Of a DNA stretch of 64,000 nucleotides, positions 44,538 to 52,925 are shown one piece after another. Source of the DNA: CBDFKQ01 sp965248855. Its GTDB lineage: Bacteria > Bacteroidota > Bacteroidia > Cytophagales > 172606-1. Numbering within the stretch: position 1 is the first letter of the stretch; each line of letters begins with the position of its first letter. The notes under the pieces were generated by a model. That model ran no database searches. It was not told where the DNA came from and was given only the letters and a program-made list of their open reading frames with translations. Position numbers and translations under genes: made by a program. The DNA is taken from NCBI GenBank assembly GCA_965248855.1, contig CBDFKQ010000013.1:1-64000 (forward strand), written 5' to 3'.

Positions 44538-44639
44538 TTATCCTCCGACGTACCTAATAATAATAATATTCTTAATAAAAATGATTAGATTCTTATTAAG
44601 CAGGTTAGCAAGGATAATATGTAAATTCGTGCTTTTCAT
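44538..44639 (-). CDS. Leader peptide of the leuA attenuator, 33 residues
   Basis: A short minus-strand reading frame starts with ATG (44637-44639) and ends with TAA (44538-44540). It starts MKSTNLHIILANLLNK and continues with LIIFIKNIIIIRYVGG: seventeen of 33 residues are Ile, Leu or Val, including four Ile codons in a row near the end. It lies between a good promoter and the leuA terminator hairpin. Ribosome stalling at these codons under Ile/Leu shortage would favour readthrough. The function is inferred from composition and position, which are characteristic. Confidence 0.85.
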   Translation of the reverse strand: MKSTNLHIILANLLNKNLIIFIKNIIIIRYVGG

Positions 44640-44650
44640 TATTTTATTTT

Positions 44651-44680
44651 CAAATATAAAACAAAAAAATATTATACAAA
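44651..44680 (-). promoter_or_regulatory. Promoter of the leuA leader
   Basis: On the minus strand TTTG (44677-44680), an 18-bp spacer and TATATTTG (44651-44658) match the Bacteroidota promoter consensus TTTG-N19-21-TAnnTTTG closely. Transcription would start only a few bases before the leader ATG, so the leader would be nearly leaderless. Confidence 0.75.
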
Positions 44681-44748
44681 AAAATATTTAAAAAATTAAT
44701 TCATTTCTATTTTAAAATAAAAAAGAATATTAGCTAATATTTAAATTT

Positions 44749-45819
44749 TTAAAGGCTTTCAACAACTTTTGTTCCCATACTTTCAGTATTTAAAATTTTA
44801 TCGGAAAGTGTAAGTGCATCAGCAATGTCTTTTGTTCTAAAACCATCTTTAAGAACTTTTTCAATAGCTTTAATAACATTTTCGGATTCTTCTTTTAAAC
44901 CAAAAGAAATATCAAGCATTAGGGCAACTGATAAAATTGATGCTAATGGATTAGCCAATCCTTTTCCTGTAATATCGTGAGCAGAGCCATGGATAGGTTC
45001 GTATAGGCCGACTCCATCTCCAATTGATGCAGAAGCCAGCATCCCCATCGAACCTGCAATTTGCGAAGCCTCATCTGTTAAAATATCTCCAAATAAATTT
45101 CCGGTTACTACTACGTCAAAAGCATTCGGGTTTTTAATTAAAAGCATCGCGGTTGAGTCAACAAATTGGTGTTCAACTTCTACTTCAGGATATTGTTTTG
45201 CAACTTCCTGTATTACTTCGCGCCACAACCTACTACTTTCCAATACATTGGCTTTATCGACAGAAGTTACTTTCCTTCTTCTTGTCATTGCTGCTTTAAA
45301 TGCTTTATGAGCAATTCTCTCTACTTCATATCGTGAATAAATCATTGTATCAAAAGCAGTATTTCCTTCTTCTTTTCTTCCTCTTTCCCCAAAATAAACA
45401 TCTCCTGTCAATTCTCGAAAAAATAAAATATCTGCTCCTTTTAAAATTTCAGGTTTAATGCTTGATGCTCCCAGTAATTCATCAAACAGTTTTATAGGAC
45501 GTAAATTTGCATATAAACCTAGTTCTTTACGCATTTTTAATAAACCTTGTTCCGGTCGTACTTTTGCAGACGGGTCATTGTCATATTTCGGATGGCCAAC
45601 TGCTCCAAATAAGATGGCATCCGAATTTTTCATTTTTATTAAACTTTCATCAGGCAGAGGATTACCTGAAAGCTCTATTGCTTCGTGGCCTATAGTTGCT
45701 ATGTCGTATTCAAATTGATGACCAAACTTATTGGCAATTTTTTCAAGGACCTTTTTACCTTCTTTTGTAACCTCTTTACCTATGCCATCGCCGGGGAGAA
45801 TGAGAATTTTTTTATTCAT
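44749..45819 (-). CDS. leuB: 3-isopropylmalate dehydrogenase
   Basis: A 356-residue decarboxylating dehydrogenase. It begins MNKKILILPGDGIGKEV, has the substrate Arg segment LRKELGLYANLRPI, RELTGDVYFGERG and the TNLFGDILTDEASQIAGSMG type stretch (here VVTGNLFGDILTDEASQI) with the metal-binding Asp residues, then EPIHGSAHDITGKGLANPLA. The frame extends 30 codons further upstream, but this would overlap the upstream gene and lacks homology, so the ATG at 45817-45819 is preferred. It is the last gene of the ilvD unit; the promoter of the leuA unit lies just beyond it. Confidence 0.95.
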   Translation of the reverse strand: MNKKILILPGDGIGKEVTKEGKKVLEKIANKFGHQFEYDIATIGHEAIELSGNPLPDESLIKMKNSDAILFGAVGHPKYDNDPSAKVRPEQGLLKMRKELGLYANLRPIKLFDELLGASSIKPEILKGADILFFRELTGDVYFGERGRKEEGNTAFDTMIYSRYEVERIAHKAFKAAMTRRRKVTSVDKANVLESSRLWREVIQEVAKQYPEVEVEHQFVDSTAMLLIKNPNAFDVVVTGNLFGDILTDEASQIAGSMGMLASASIGDGVGLYEPIHGSAHDITGKGLANPLASILSVALMLDISFGLKEESENVIKAIEKVLKDGFRTKDIADALTLSDKILNTESMGTKVVESL

Positions 45820-45832
45820 TGATATTTTTTTA

Positions 45833-47005
45833 TTAATTTTTAATCCAACCAAAAGTAAAACATATTGAATGAGCAGTAAAACGAAACTCTGAATCAGAAC
45901 CATTTCCACTAACTTTAATTTTCTGAAATTTATATTCTAATTTATATTCCTTATTTCCCTTATCAAGTTTTATCCCCCCTCCAATGTGAAACCCACTATA
46001 ATTTGATGAAATATTACTTTCATTAAAGGTATTTGACAAACCATTTCTATTAGCATTTAACATGAAATAACCACCTCCAAACAAATAAGGAGAAAACTTT
46101 CGTGGTAATAATATATATTTTATACTCAAAGGGAATTGAACTAAATTTAAATTGAAATTAGATCGATTTAAATATGGATAAGTAGTGTTTAAGGAATTAC
46201 TATTTTTTATATTTAAAGATAAAATACTTGCTCCAACCTCAACCAAAAAATTTCTGTGAATAGGGTCTACATGTGATATAAAAAAACCAAATTCAGAAGC
46301 GAATGATGAAATTTTATAAGATTTAGAATAATAATAATAATTATAAGTATCAGGAGAATTGACATTTAAAATGATTGGAAAATATCCTGCTTTAAATCCA
46401 AAAATTATTTTATTTCGTTGAGGAATATATTTATAAGTCATATCCTTCATACAAATATTATAACTTGTAGCAATACTTTCTATGTCCTTTTTATAAAAAT
46501 GTAATTTATCAAGACTCTTATTTGTAGGGGGGCAATTGTTGAATGTGGTTTTTAATATATTAATATAATTACCTTTAGTAGCAAATTTACCATTACTATT
46601 GGTTATAAAAGTTTCTCCGATAAGCTCAAGAGTATTTTTATTGTCATCTAAAAAAAATTGAGGCTTTCCCTCTTTACCTTTTCGATAATAACAATTTACA
46701 GCTCCATTAACCAAAACCTGTAGGAACACATATATAGAATCATTTTCTATTAAAATTTTTTTAGAAACGAACTTTTTGTGATTTTCTAATTCATATCCAT
46801 CTATTTGACCGGGATAGTAAATGATAGACTTTTCTGATTTTACTTTTTTAAAAGTACACTTTATAGCATTGATTCTATCAGATTTTATTTTAATTAAACC
46901 ATAGGCGGTATCTCCTTTAATAAAAACTTTACCTTTAATATAATCCTGTGAAAATGAGGCAGTCGTAAATAAAATAAAACAAAATATTAATATGGTTTTT
47001 TTCAT
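45833..47005 (-). CDS. Outer-membrane beta-barrel protein embedded in the leu operon
   Basis: A 390-residue protein with a signal peptide (MKKTILIFCFILFTTASFSQ). The first 180 residues are soluble and of unknown family (YIKGKVFIKGDTAYGLIKIKSD), and the second half has amphipathic strands of a small porin-like barrel (FGFKAGYFPIIL, FASEFGFFISHV and FSPYLFGGGYFMLN) ending in SICFTFGWIKN, a terminal strand compatible with BAM recognition. It overlaps the leuD stop by 4 nt and ends 13 bp before leuB, so it is cotranscribed with leucine genes although the sequence gives no metabolic reason. Confidence 0.75.
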   Translation of the reverse strand: MKKTILIFCFILFTTASFSQDYIKGKVFIKGDTAYGLIKIKSDRINAIKCTFKKVKSEKSIIYYPGQIDGYELENHKKFVSKKILIENDSIYVFLQVLVNGAVNCYYRKGKEGKPQFFLDDNKNTLELIGETFITNSNGKFATKGNYINILKTTFNNCPPTNKSLDKLHFYKKDIESIATSYNICMKDMTYKYIPQRNKIIFGFKAGYFPIILNVNSPDTYNYYYYSKSYKISSFASEFGFFISHVDPIHRNFLVEVGASILSLNIKNSNSLNTTYPYLNRSNFNLNLVQFPLSIKYILLPRKFSPYLFGGGYFMLNANRNGLSNTFNESNISSNYSGFHIGGGIKLDKGNKEYKLEYKFQKIKVSGNGSDSEFRFTAHSICFTFGWIKN

Positions 47006-47592
47006 AAGGTATGTTCAAGGTCAAATTGCCTCACTTCCTCATTTAAATTTATTAAGTAATCAATATCATCATAGCCATTCATTAGGCAAGATTTTTTGTA
47101 AGGATTTATATCAAAAGACTGACTATGACCGTTTTCAAGAGAAATTGTCTGATCTTCGATATTCACTATAATTTGAGTATTGTGTTTCTTTTCAATTTCA
47201 ATAAAAATTTCTTTTAAAAATTCGTCCGAAACTACAATTGGTAAAACTGCATTATTCAAAGCATTATTTTTAAATATATCAGCGAAGAAGCTTGAAATAA
47301 CAACTTTAAATCCATAATCGTGAATTGCCCATGCAGCATGTTCGCGGCTGCTACCCATTCCAAAATTTTTGCCTGCAACTAAAATTTTCCCTGAGTATTG
47401 GAGATTATTTAATACAAAGTCTGTTTTAGGTTTATTATTGTTATCGAATCTCCAATCTCTAAAAAGATTTTCACCAAATCCTTCTCTTGTCGTTGCTTTT
47501 AAAAATCGGGCGGGGATAATTTGATCCGTATCTATATTTTCTATTGGCAATGGTACTGCCGTGGAAACAAGTGTTGTAAATTTTTCTTTCAT
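47002..47592 (-). CDS. leuD: 3-isopropylmalate dehydratase, small subunit
   Basis: A 196-residue subunit that forms the swivel domain of isopropylmalate isomerase with LeuC. Seen are PLPIENIDTDQIIPARFLK at the N-terminus, GKNFGMGSSREHAAWAIHDYGFKVVISSFFADIF and NNALNNAVLPIV. The length is normal. It lies 11 bp after the Uma2 gene and overlaps the beta-barrel gene start by 4 nt. Confidence 0.96.
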   Translation of the reverse strand: MKEKFTTLVSTAVPLPIENIDTDQIIPARFLKATTREGFGENLFRDWRFDNNNKPKTDFVLNNLQYSGKILVAGKNFGMGSSREHAAWAIHDYGFKVVISSFFADIFKNNALNNAVLPIVVSDEFLKEIFIEIEKKHNTQIIVNIEDQTISLENGHSQSFDINPYKKSCLMNGYDDIDYLINLNEEVRQFDLEHTL

Positions 47593-47603
47593 TATAAAAT
47601 ATT

Positions 47604-48188
47604 TTAAATAATTTTTAACTCTTTTAAATCAAATTCAAAACTTGGTAATAATTTATAATTTCCTATTGTTTTATCAAATCCTGTAATAACTTGAACTTCC
47701 TTTTCAGCTTGATAAACATATATTGTTTCTGAATAAGGGTCTATTAACCAGGTCATTTTACATCCATTTTGCATCCACTCATCAGTTACTTTCTTTTGAA
47801 GATCCTGAAGTTCATCAGAATCAGATTTCAATTCTATAATAAAATCCGGACAAAGAGGAGGAAATTTAATTTTTTCTATTTTTCCTAAAGATTCCCACCG
47901 ATTAATTTCAACCCAAGCAGAGTCAGGAGATCTGACTGCTTTATTTGGTAAAAGAAAAGCTGTTGACGAATCAAAAACTTTCCCAAGCTTATATTTTTTA
48001 TTCCAAAGTCTTAATTGTAAATTAATTTCTGAATTTATATTGCCTGTTTCTCCACCTGTATTTGCCATAATAATAATCCTTCCATCAGAATCCCTTTCAA
48101 ATTTCAAGTTTGGATTGTCCATACAAAAAATATAAAAATCTTCATCTGTAAAGTGTAAATGCTTAGTTGATAAAGTAATTGGTTCCAT
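47604..48188 (-). CDS. Uma2-family PD-(D/E)xK nuclease-like protein
   Basis: A 194-residue Uma2 (DUF820) protein. The fold is recognised from FTDEDFYIFCMDNPNLKFERDSDGRIIIMANTGGETGN at the start, RSPDSAWVEINRW with the first acidic residue, and CPDFIIELKSDSDELQDLQKKV, which gives the D-ExK nuclease core. The family is common in cyanobacteria and Bacteroidota, and its biological role is unknown; DNA targets have not been settled. It sits between leuC and leuD with gaps of 38 and 11 bp, probably inserted into an older leuCD pair. Confidence 0.88.
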   Translation of the reverse strand: MEPITLSTKHLHFTDEDFYIFCMDNPNLKFERDSDGRIIIMANTGGETGNINSEINLQLRLWNKKYKLGKVFDSSTAFLLPNKAVRSPDSAWVEINRWESLGKIEKIKFPPLCPDFIIELKSDSDELQDLQKKVTDEWMQNGCKMTWLIDPYSETIYVYQAEKEVQVITGFDKTIGNYKLLPSFEFDLKELKII

Positions 48189-48226
48189 AATTTTAAAGCT
48201 TAAAATCTTTATATAGTCAATTAAAT

Positions 48227-49627
48227 TTATACAAACTCTCTCACGTCCCCCACCTTCCCTGTAATTGCAGCTAATGCGGCTGTTAAAGGACTTGCTAAAA
48301 AGGTACGTGATTGTGGCCCTTGGCGGCCTTCAAAATTTCTGTTAGAAGTAGAAACACAATATTTTCCGGCAGGTATTTTATCTTCATTCATGCCAAGGCA
48401 GGCTGAGCATCCCGGTTCTCTCAATTCAAAGCCTGCAGCTTCAAAAATTTTATCTAAACCTTCTAATCGTGCCTGATTTTCAACTTGTTTTGATCCCGGT
48501 ATAACCCACACTTCTACATTTTCTGCTTTGTTTTTTCCTTTAACAAAATCTGCCACTAAACGTAAATCTTCGATACGTGCATTTGTGCAGCTTCCAATAA
48601 AAACATAATCTATAGCTTTCTCCAACAACTTACTTCCTGCTTCTAAACCCATATAAGTCAATGAATTAATAAAGGAAGAGTGTTCAGTTATGTCTTTAAG
48701 TTCTTCGATGGTTGGAATCCGATCATTAATTTTTATTCCCATTCCCGGATTTGTACCATAAGTGATCATGGGTTCAATTTCTTCAGCCTTAAAAGTTAAT
48801 ATTTTATCGAATTCAGCACCTTGGTCGGTTTTAAGCTTTTTCCATTGCTCAATTAAATTATCAAGCTTTTCTCCTGCAGGAGAAAATTTTCTACTCCTTA
48901 TATACTCAAAAGTTTTTTCATCAGGGGCAATTAAACCACCTCTTGCACCCATTTCAATACTCATATTACAAATTGTCATCCTGGCTTCCATGCTTAAATC
49001 ACGAATTGTATCACCTGCATATTCTACAAAATATCCAGTGGCACCTGAAGCTGAAATTTTAGAAATTATATATAAAATAATATCTTTTGAAAGAACACCT
49101 TTAGTTAATTTACCATTGATTTCAATCTTCATTTTTTTAGGCTTGTATTGTAAAATACATTGAGTACCCAAAACCATTTCAACTTCACTGGTACCAATTC
49201 CAAAAGCTACATTGCCAAATGCTCCATGTGTAGATGTATGACTGTCTCCGCAAACTATAGTCATTCCCGGAAGTGTTAAACCTAATTCAGGACCTATAAT
49301 ATGTACAATTCCTTGGAAAGGGTGACCTAAATCATATAATTCTACTTCGAATTCAGCACAATTTTTTCTTAATGTTTCAACCTGATGCCTGGATAATGCG
49401 TCTTTAATAGGCATGAGTTGATTTTTTGTTGGCACATTATGATCGGGGACAGCAGTAGTTCTTTTAGTATTAAATACCTTTAGCCCTCGTTTCCTTAAAC
49501 CATCAAAAGCTTGTGGAGAAGTAACTTCATGAATAAAATGACGATCTATAAATAAAGCGTCCGGGTATCCATCTTGTTTTTTTACGACATGACTATCCCA
49601 GATTTTATCAAATATTGTTAGTGGCAT
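48227..49627 (-). CDS. leuC: 3-isopropylmalate dehydratase, large subunit
   Basis: A 466-residue aconitase-family subunit that carries the 4Fe-4S cluster: DGYPDALFIDRHFIHEVTSPQAFDGLR, CGDSHTSTHGAFG, the cluster cysteines in FIGSCTNARIEDLR and GCSACLGMNEDK, and STSNRNFEGRQG near the C-terminus. It isomerises 2- to 3-isopropylmalate with LeuD. The gene lies 111 bp downstream of ilvC; the interval holds a short imperfect hairpin but no clear promoter. Confidence 0.96.
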   Translation of the reverse strand: MPLTIFDKIWDSHVVKKQDGYPDALFIDRHFIHEVTSPQAFDGLRKRGLKVFNTKRTTAVPDHNVPTKNQLMPIKDALSRHQVETLRKNCAEFEVELYDLGHPFQGIVHIIGPELGLTLPGMTIVCGDSHTSTHGAFGNVAFGIGTSEVEMVLGTQCILQYKPKKMKIEINGKLTKGVLSKDIILYIISKISASGATGYFVEYAGDTIRDLSMEARMTICNMSIEMGARGGLIAPDEKTFEYIRSRKFSPAGEKLDNLIEQWKKLKTDQGAEFDKILTFKAEEIEPMITYGTNPGMGIKINDRIPTIEELKDITEHSSFINSLTYMGLEAGSKLLEKAIDYVFIGSCTNARIEDLRLVADFVKGKNKAENVEVWVIPGSKQVENQARLEGLDKIFEAAGFELREPGCSACLGMNEDKIPAGKYCVSTSNRNFEGRQGPQSRTFLASPLTAALAAITGKVGDVREFV

Positions 49628-49738
49628 AAAATTAAAATTGAGTATTAAAAATATAGTGTAAATCTACTTAAGATAAATACACTAATTAAAAAGAAATAAA
49701 AAGCCCCAACATTCAAATGAAAATTGGGGATATAATAT

Positions 49739-50785
49739 TTATTTATTTTCAGGCCTTAATTTTCTAACAGCGGCACCTGCGCGCCACATTTCGGATTCTC
49801 TTAATTCTTTTAACTCTACTTCCAATTTCTCTCTATAATCAGGCTGACTATTTAAATCAATAGATCGTTGAGATTCTTTTCCGTCTTTAACAGAATTATA
49901 TAAATCGTTAAAAACAGGTAGAGTTGCATCTTTAAATTTTTTCCACCAATCCAATGCTCCTCTTTGAGCAGTAGTAGAGCAATTGGCATACATCCAATCC
50001 ATTCCATTTTCAGCAACCAATGGCATTAAGCTTTGCGTTAATTCTTCAACTGTTTCATTAAAAGCTTCTGAAGGTGAGTGACCATTTTTACGTAACACTT
50101 CATATTGAGCGGCGAATATTCCTTGAATTGCACCCATCAAAGTTCCTCTTTCACCTGTTAAATCTGAATAAACTTCCATTTTGAAATTTGTTTCAAATAG
50201 ATATCCGGATCCAACACCAATACCTAAAGCAATTGCGGTATTTCTTGCTTTACCTGTTGCATCCTGAAAAATAGCAAAACTTGAATTTAATCCTTTTCCT
50301 GCTAAAAATAATCTTCTTAAAGATGTCCCGGAGCCTTTTGGAGCTACAAGTATTACGTCTATATCTTTAGAAGGTATGATTCCTGTTTGTTCTTTAAAAG
50401 TAATCCCGAACCCATGCGAAAAATATAAAGTTTTTCCCGGAGTTAAATAAGGTTTAATTACAGGGAATAAAGATATTTGACCTGCATCTGAAAGTAAAAA
50501 TTGTATTATAGTACCTTTATCAGCCGCTTCTTCAATTTCGAATAAAGTTTTACCCGGAACCCATCCATCTGCAACTGCCTTATCCCATGTTTTAGAATTT
50601 TTACGTTGGCCTACGATAACATTGAAACCATTGTCACGTAAATTTAAAGCCTGACCCGGTCCTTGAACTCCATAACCAATAATAGCTATGGTTTCGCTTT
50701 TAAGAACTTCTTTTGCTTTTTCCATTGGGAACTCATCACGAGTAACCACGTCTTCTTCGACGCCACCGAAATTAATTTTTGCCAT
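49739..50785 (-). CDS. ilvC: Ketol-acid reductoisomerase
   Basis: A 348-residue class I reductoisomerase that converts acetolactate or acetohydroxybutyrate to the dihydroxy acids. The NAD(P)-binding site reads IAIIGYGVQGPGQALNLRDNG. DVILVAPKGSGTSLR and YSDLTGERGTLMGAIQG, with the metal-binding acidic residues, follow, and TVEELTQSLMPLVAENGMDWMYANCSTTAQRGALDWW forms the knotted C-terminal domain. The G-Q-R sequence after strand two (GQRKNSKTW) contains Arg, which favours NADPH. It lies 43 bp after ilvN. Confidence 0.95.
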   Translation of the reverse strand: MAKINFGGVEEDVVTRDEFPMEKAKEVLKSETIAIIGYGVQGPGQALNLRDNGFNVIVGQRKNSKTWDKAVADGWVPGKTLFEIEEAADKGTIIQFLLSDAGQISLFPVIKPYLTPGKTLYFSHGFGITFKEQTGIIPSKDIDVILVAPKGSGTSLRRLFLAGKGLNSSFAIFQDATGKARNTAIALGIGVGSGYLFETNFKMEVYSDLTGERGTLMGAIQGIFAAQYEVLRKNGHSPSEAFNETVEELTQSLMPLVAENGMDWMYANCSTTAQRGALDWWKKFKDATLPVFNDLYNSVKDGKESQRSIDLNSQPDYREKLEVELKELRESEMWRAGAAVRKLRPENK

Positions 50786-50828
50786 AATAATGTTTGATTG
50801 TCAATAAATATGAAAGTGGATAATTGAA

Positions 50829-51113
50829 TTAATATTTGTATTTACCGGATAATTCGTAATAAACTTCTGTACTAGGGTAATAAGTTGCTTTTTCTACTTC
50901 AATAAGTTTTTCCAATTGATGTTTTACTTTTTCCATCATATCAGTAGTTGTATAAATAATTAAAACTGCTATTCCCTGCCGAAAATCATCTTCAACTTCC
51001 ATTGCAGATAATTTCTTTATTCTTATCCTTCTTCTATTTAAAACATTTATAATTCTATTTAAAATTGAAAAATTATTGTCTGACAAAATTTCCAAAGTGA
51101 AATCTGATTTCAT
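50829..51113 (-). CDS. ilvN: Acetolactate synthase small (regulatory) subunit, short form
   Basis: A 94-residue protein consisting of one ACT domain (FTLEILSDNNFSILNRIINVLNRRRIRIKKLSAMEV). It is much shorter than the 160-residue IlvH type and is closer in size to E. coli IlvM/IlvN. It would bind and activate the large subunit and possibly give valine feedback. It lies 9 bp after ilvB and is clearly part of the same operon. Whether valine is sensed cannot be told from the sequence. Confidence 0.85.
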   Translation of the reverse strand: MKSDFTLEILSDNNFSILNRIINVLNRRRIRIKKLSAMEVEDDFRQGIAVLIIYTTTDMMEKVKHQLEKLIEVEKATYYPSTEVYYELSGKYKY

Positions 51114-51122
51114 AATTTAATA

Positions 51123-52907
51123 TTAATTTTTGGGAATTTCTAAAAGTATATCGGATACACTTGCACCTGCAGGAACCATTGGAAAAACATTTTCTTCTTT
51201 TTCAACAATTACTTCTAAAAAATATGGGGTTTTAGCATCAAGCATTTCTTTTAAAGAACTTTGCAAATCTTCTCTATTCTCAACCTTTTTGGCCGGAATA
51301 TCATAGGCTTCAGCTATTTTACAAAAATTTGGATTAACCATTTCAGTGAAAGAATATCTTTTATCATGAAAAAGTTGTTGCCATTGTCGAACCATTCCTA
51401 AAAAACTATTATTCAAAATTACAATTTTAACAGGAATTTTATATTGCATAATGGTTCCCAACTCTTGAATTGTCATTTGATATCCTCCATCACCAATTAT
51501 AGCAACAACTTGATTATCCGGTGCACCTAATTTTGCTCCCATAGCAGCAGGCAAAGCAAAACCCATTGTACCGGCACCTCCTGAAGTTACATTTGTTCTT
51601 GGATTTTTAAATCTATAATAGCGCGAAGCTGTCATTTGATGTTGGCCTACATCAGTAACCAAAACAGCTTCTCCATTAGTAATATTAGATAAATGATTAA
51701 TTACCTCACCCATCTTAATTTTTCCATCTTTAGGGAAAAAATCTTTATCAATAATTTTTTCTTTTTCAATTCGGTTTAGGGCTTTAAACGATTCAATCCA
51801 ATCTGCATGATTATTTGGATTACACATTTTAATAAGTTCAATTAAAGCTTCCTTAGCATCTGCATTTACAGGTACATCCGCCTTCTTAATTTTATTTATT
51901 TCTGCTTTATCAATATCAATATGTATGATTTTAGCCTGAGGTGCGTATTTAGAAACATTACCTGTTACACGATCATCAAATCGCATTCCAATTGCAATTA
52001 ATACATCGCATTCATTAGTATTTACATTTGGTCCATAATTTCCATGCATTCCTAAATACCCAACATAGTTGTCATGGTTTGTTGGAATGGAGCCAAGTCC
52101 TAATAAAGTACAGCCTACAGGAATATTTGTTTTTTCGGAAAATTGAATAAGTTCCGGGCCGGCTTCTGAAAGTAATATACCTTGCCCTGCAAGTATGAAA
52201 GGCTTTTTAGCCGTATTAATTAATTTAGCAGCCTCTTCTATTTGTTGTAATTGAAGTACAGGCTTTGGCTTGTAAGTACGTATTGACTCGCATTTATTAT
52301 AATTAATCGCGTCAGTTAACTCATTCTGAGCATTTTTGGTAATATCAACTAATACGGGTCCATGCCTTCCGGTTTTAGCAACATGAAATGCTTTAGCAAT
52401 AGCATCCGGAATATCTTTTGCTTCTGTAACCTGAATATTCCATTTAGTAACCGGTAAAGTAGTATTAATTACATCTGTTTCCTGAAAAGCATCTGTGCCT
52501 AATAAATGGGCTGCTACCTGACCGGTAATACAAACCAAAGGGGTAGAATCAATTAGTGCATCAGCCAAACCTGTTACAAGGTTCATCGCTCCCGGGCCCG
52601 ATGTTGCAAATACAACACCTACTTCACCCGATACCCTTGCAAAACCCTGAGCTGCATGAATTGCCCCTTGTTCATGCCTAACTAAAATATGAGTTAATTT
52701 TTCCTTGTAGCCATATAACGCATCATAAATTGGCATTATAGCTCCACCGGGGTAACCGAAAATAGTTTTAACCCCTTCCTCAATTAAACATTTTAATAAA
52801 GTTTCTGAACCTGTAATTTGTTTTACTTTCTGAGGAACAAAAGGATGTGGCTCCGGTTTACTTGGCATTATGTTATTTTGAGATTCGTTTTTTGAAGAGT
52901 TTAACAT
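51123..52907 (-). CDS. ilvB: Acetolactate synthase large (catalytic) subunit
   Basis: A 594-residue thiamine-diphosphate enzyme. It has the catalytic Glu in IFGYPGGAIMPIYDALYG...RHEQGAIHAAQGFARVSG, FAD-region sequence GMRFDDRVTGN, and the ThDP site GDGGYQMTIQELGTIMQYK followed by ILNNSFLGMVRQWQ. It condenses pyruvate with pyruvate or 2-oxobutanoate for valine, leucine and isoleucine. The gene lies 18 bp after ilvD and 9 bp before ilvN. Confidence 0.96.
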   Translation of the reverse strand: MLNSSKNESQNNIMPSKPEPHPFVPQKVKQITGSETLLKCLIEEGVKTIFGYPGGAIMPIYDALYGYKEKLTHILVRHEQGAIHAAQGFARVSGEVGVVFATSGPGAMNLVTGLADALIDSTPLVCITGQVAAHLLGTDAFQETDVINTTLPVTKWNIQVTEAKDIPDAIAKAFHVAKTGRHGPVLVDITKNAQNELTDAINYNKCESIRTYKPKPVLQLQQIEEAAKLINTAKKPFILAGQGILLSEAGPELIQFSEKTNIPVGCTLLGLGSIPTNHDNYVGYLGMHGNYGPNVNTNECDVLIAIGMRFDDRVTGNVSKYAPQAKIIHIDIDKAEINKIKKADVPVNADAKEALIELIKMCNPNNHADWIESFKALNRIEKEKIIDKDFFPKDGKIKMGEVINHLSNITNGEAVLVTDVGQHQMTASRYYRFKNPRTNVTSGGAGTMGFALPAAMGAKLGAPDNQVVAIIGDGGYQMTIQELGTIMQYKIPVKIVILNNSFLGMVRQWQQLFHDKRYSFTEMVNPNFCKIAEAYDIPAKKVENREDLQSSLKEMLDAKTPYFLEVIVEKEENVFPMVPAGASVSDILLEIPKN

Positions 52908-52925
52908 AAATTCATCATTTAAATG

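Noticed and set aside
45820..45909. Upstream extension of leuB
   Set aside because: It lies inside the beta-barrel gene and the standard LeuB N-terminus starts at 45819.
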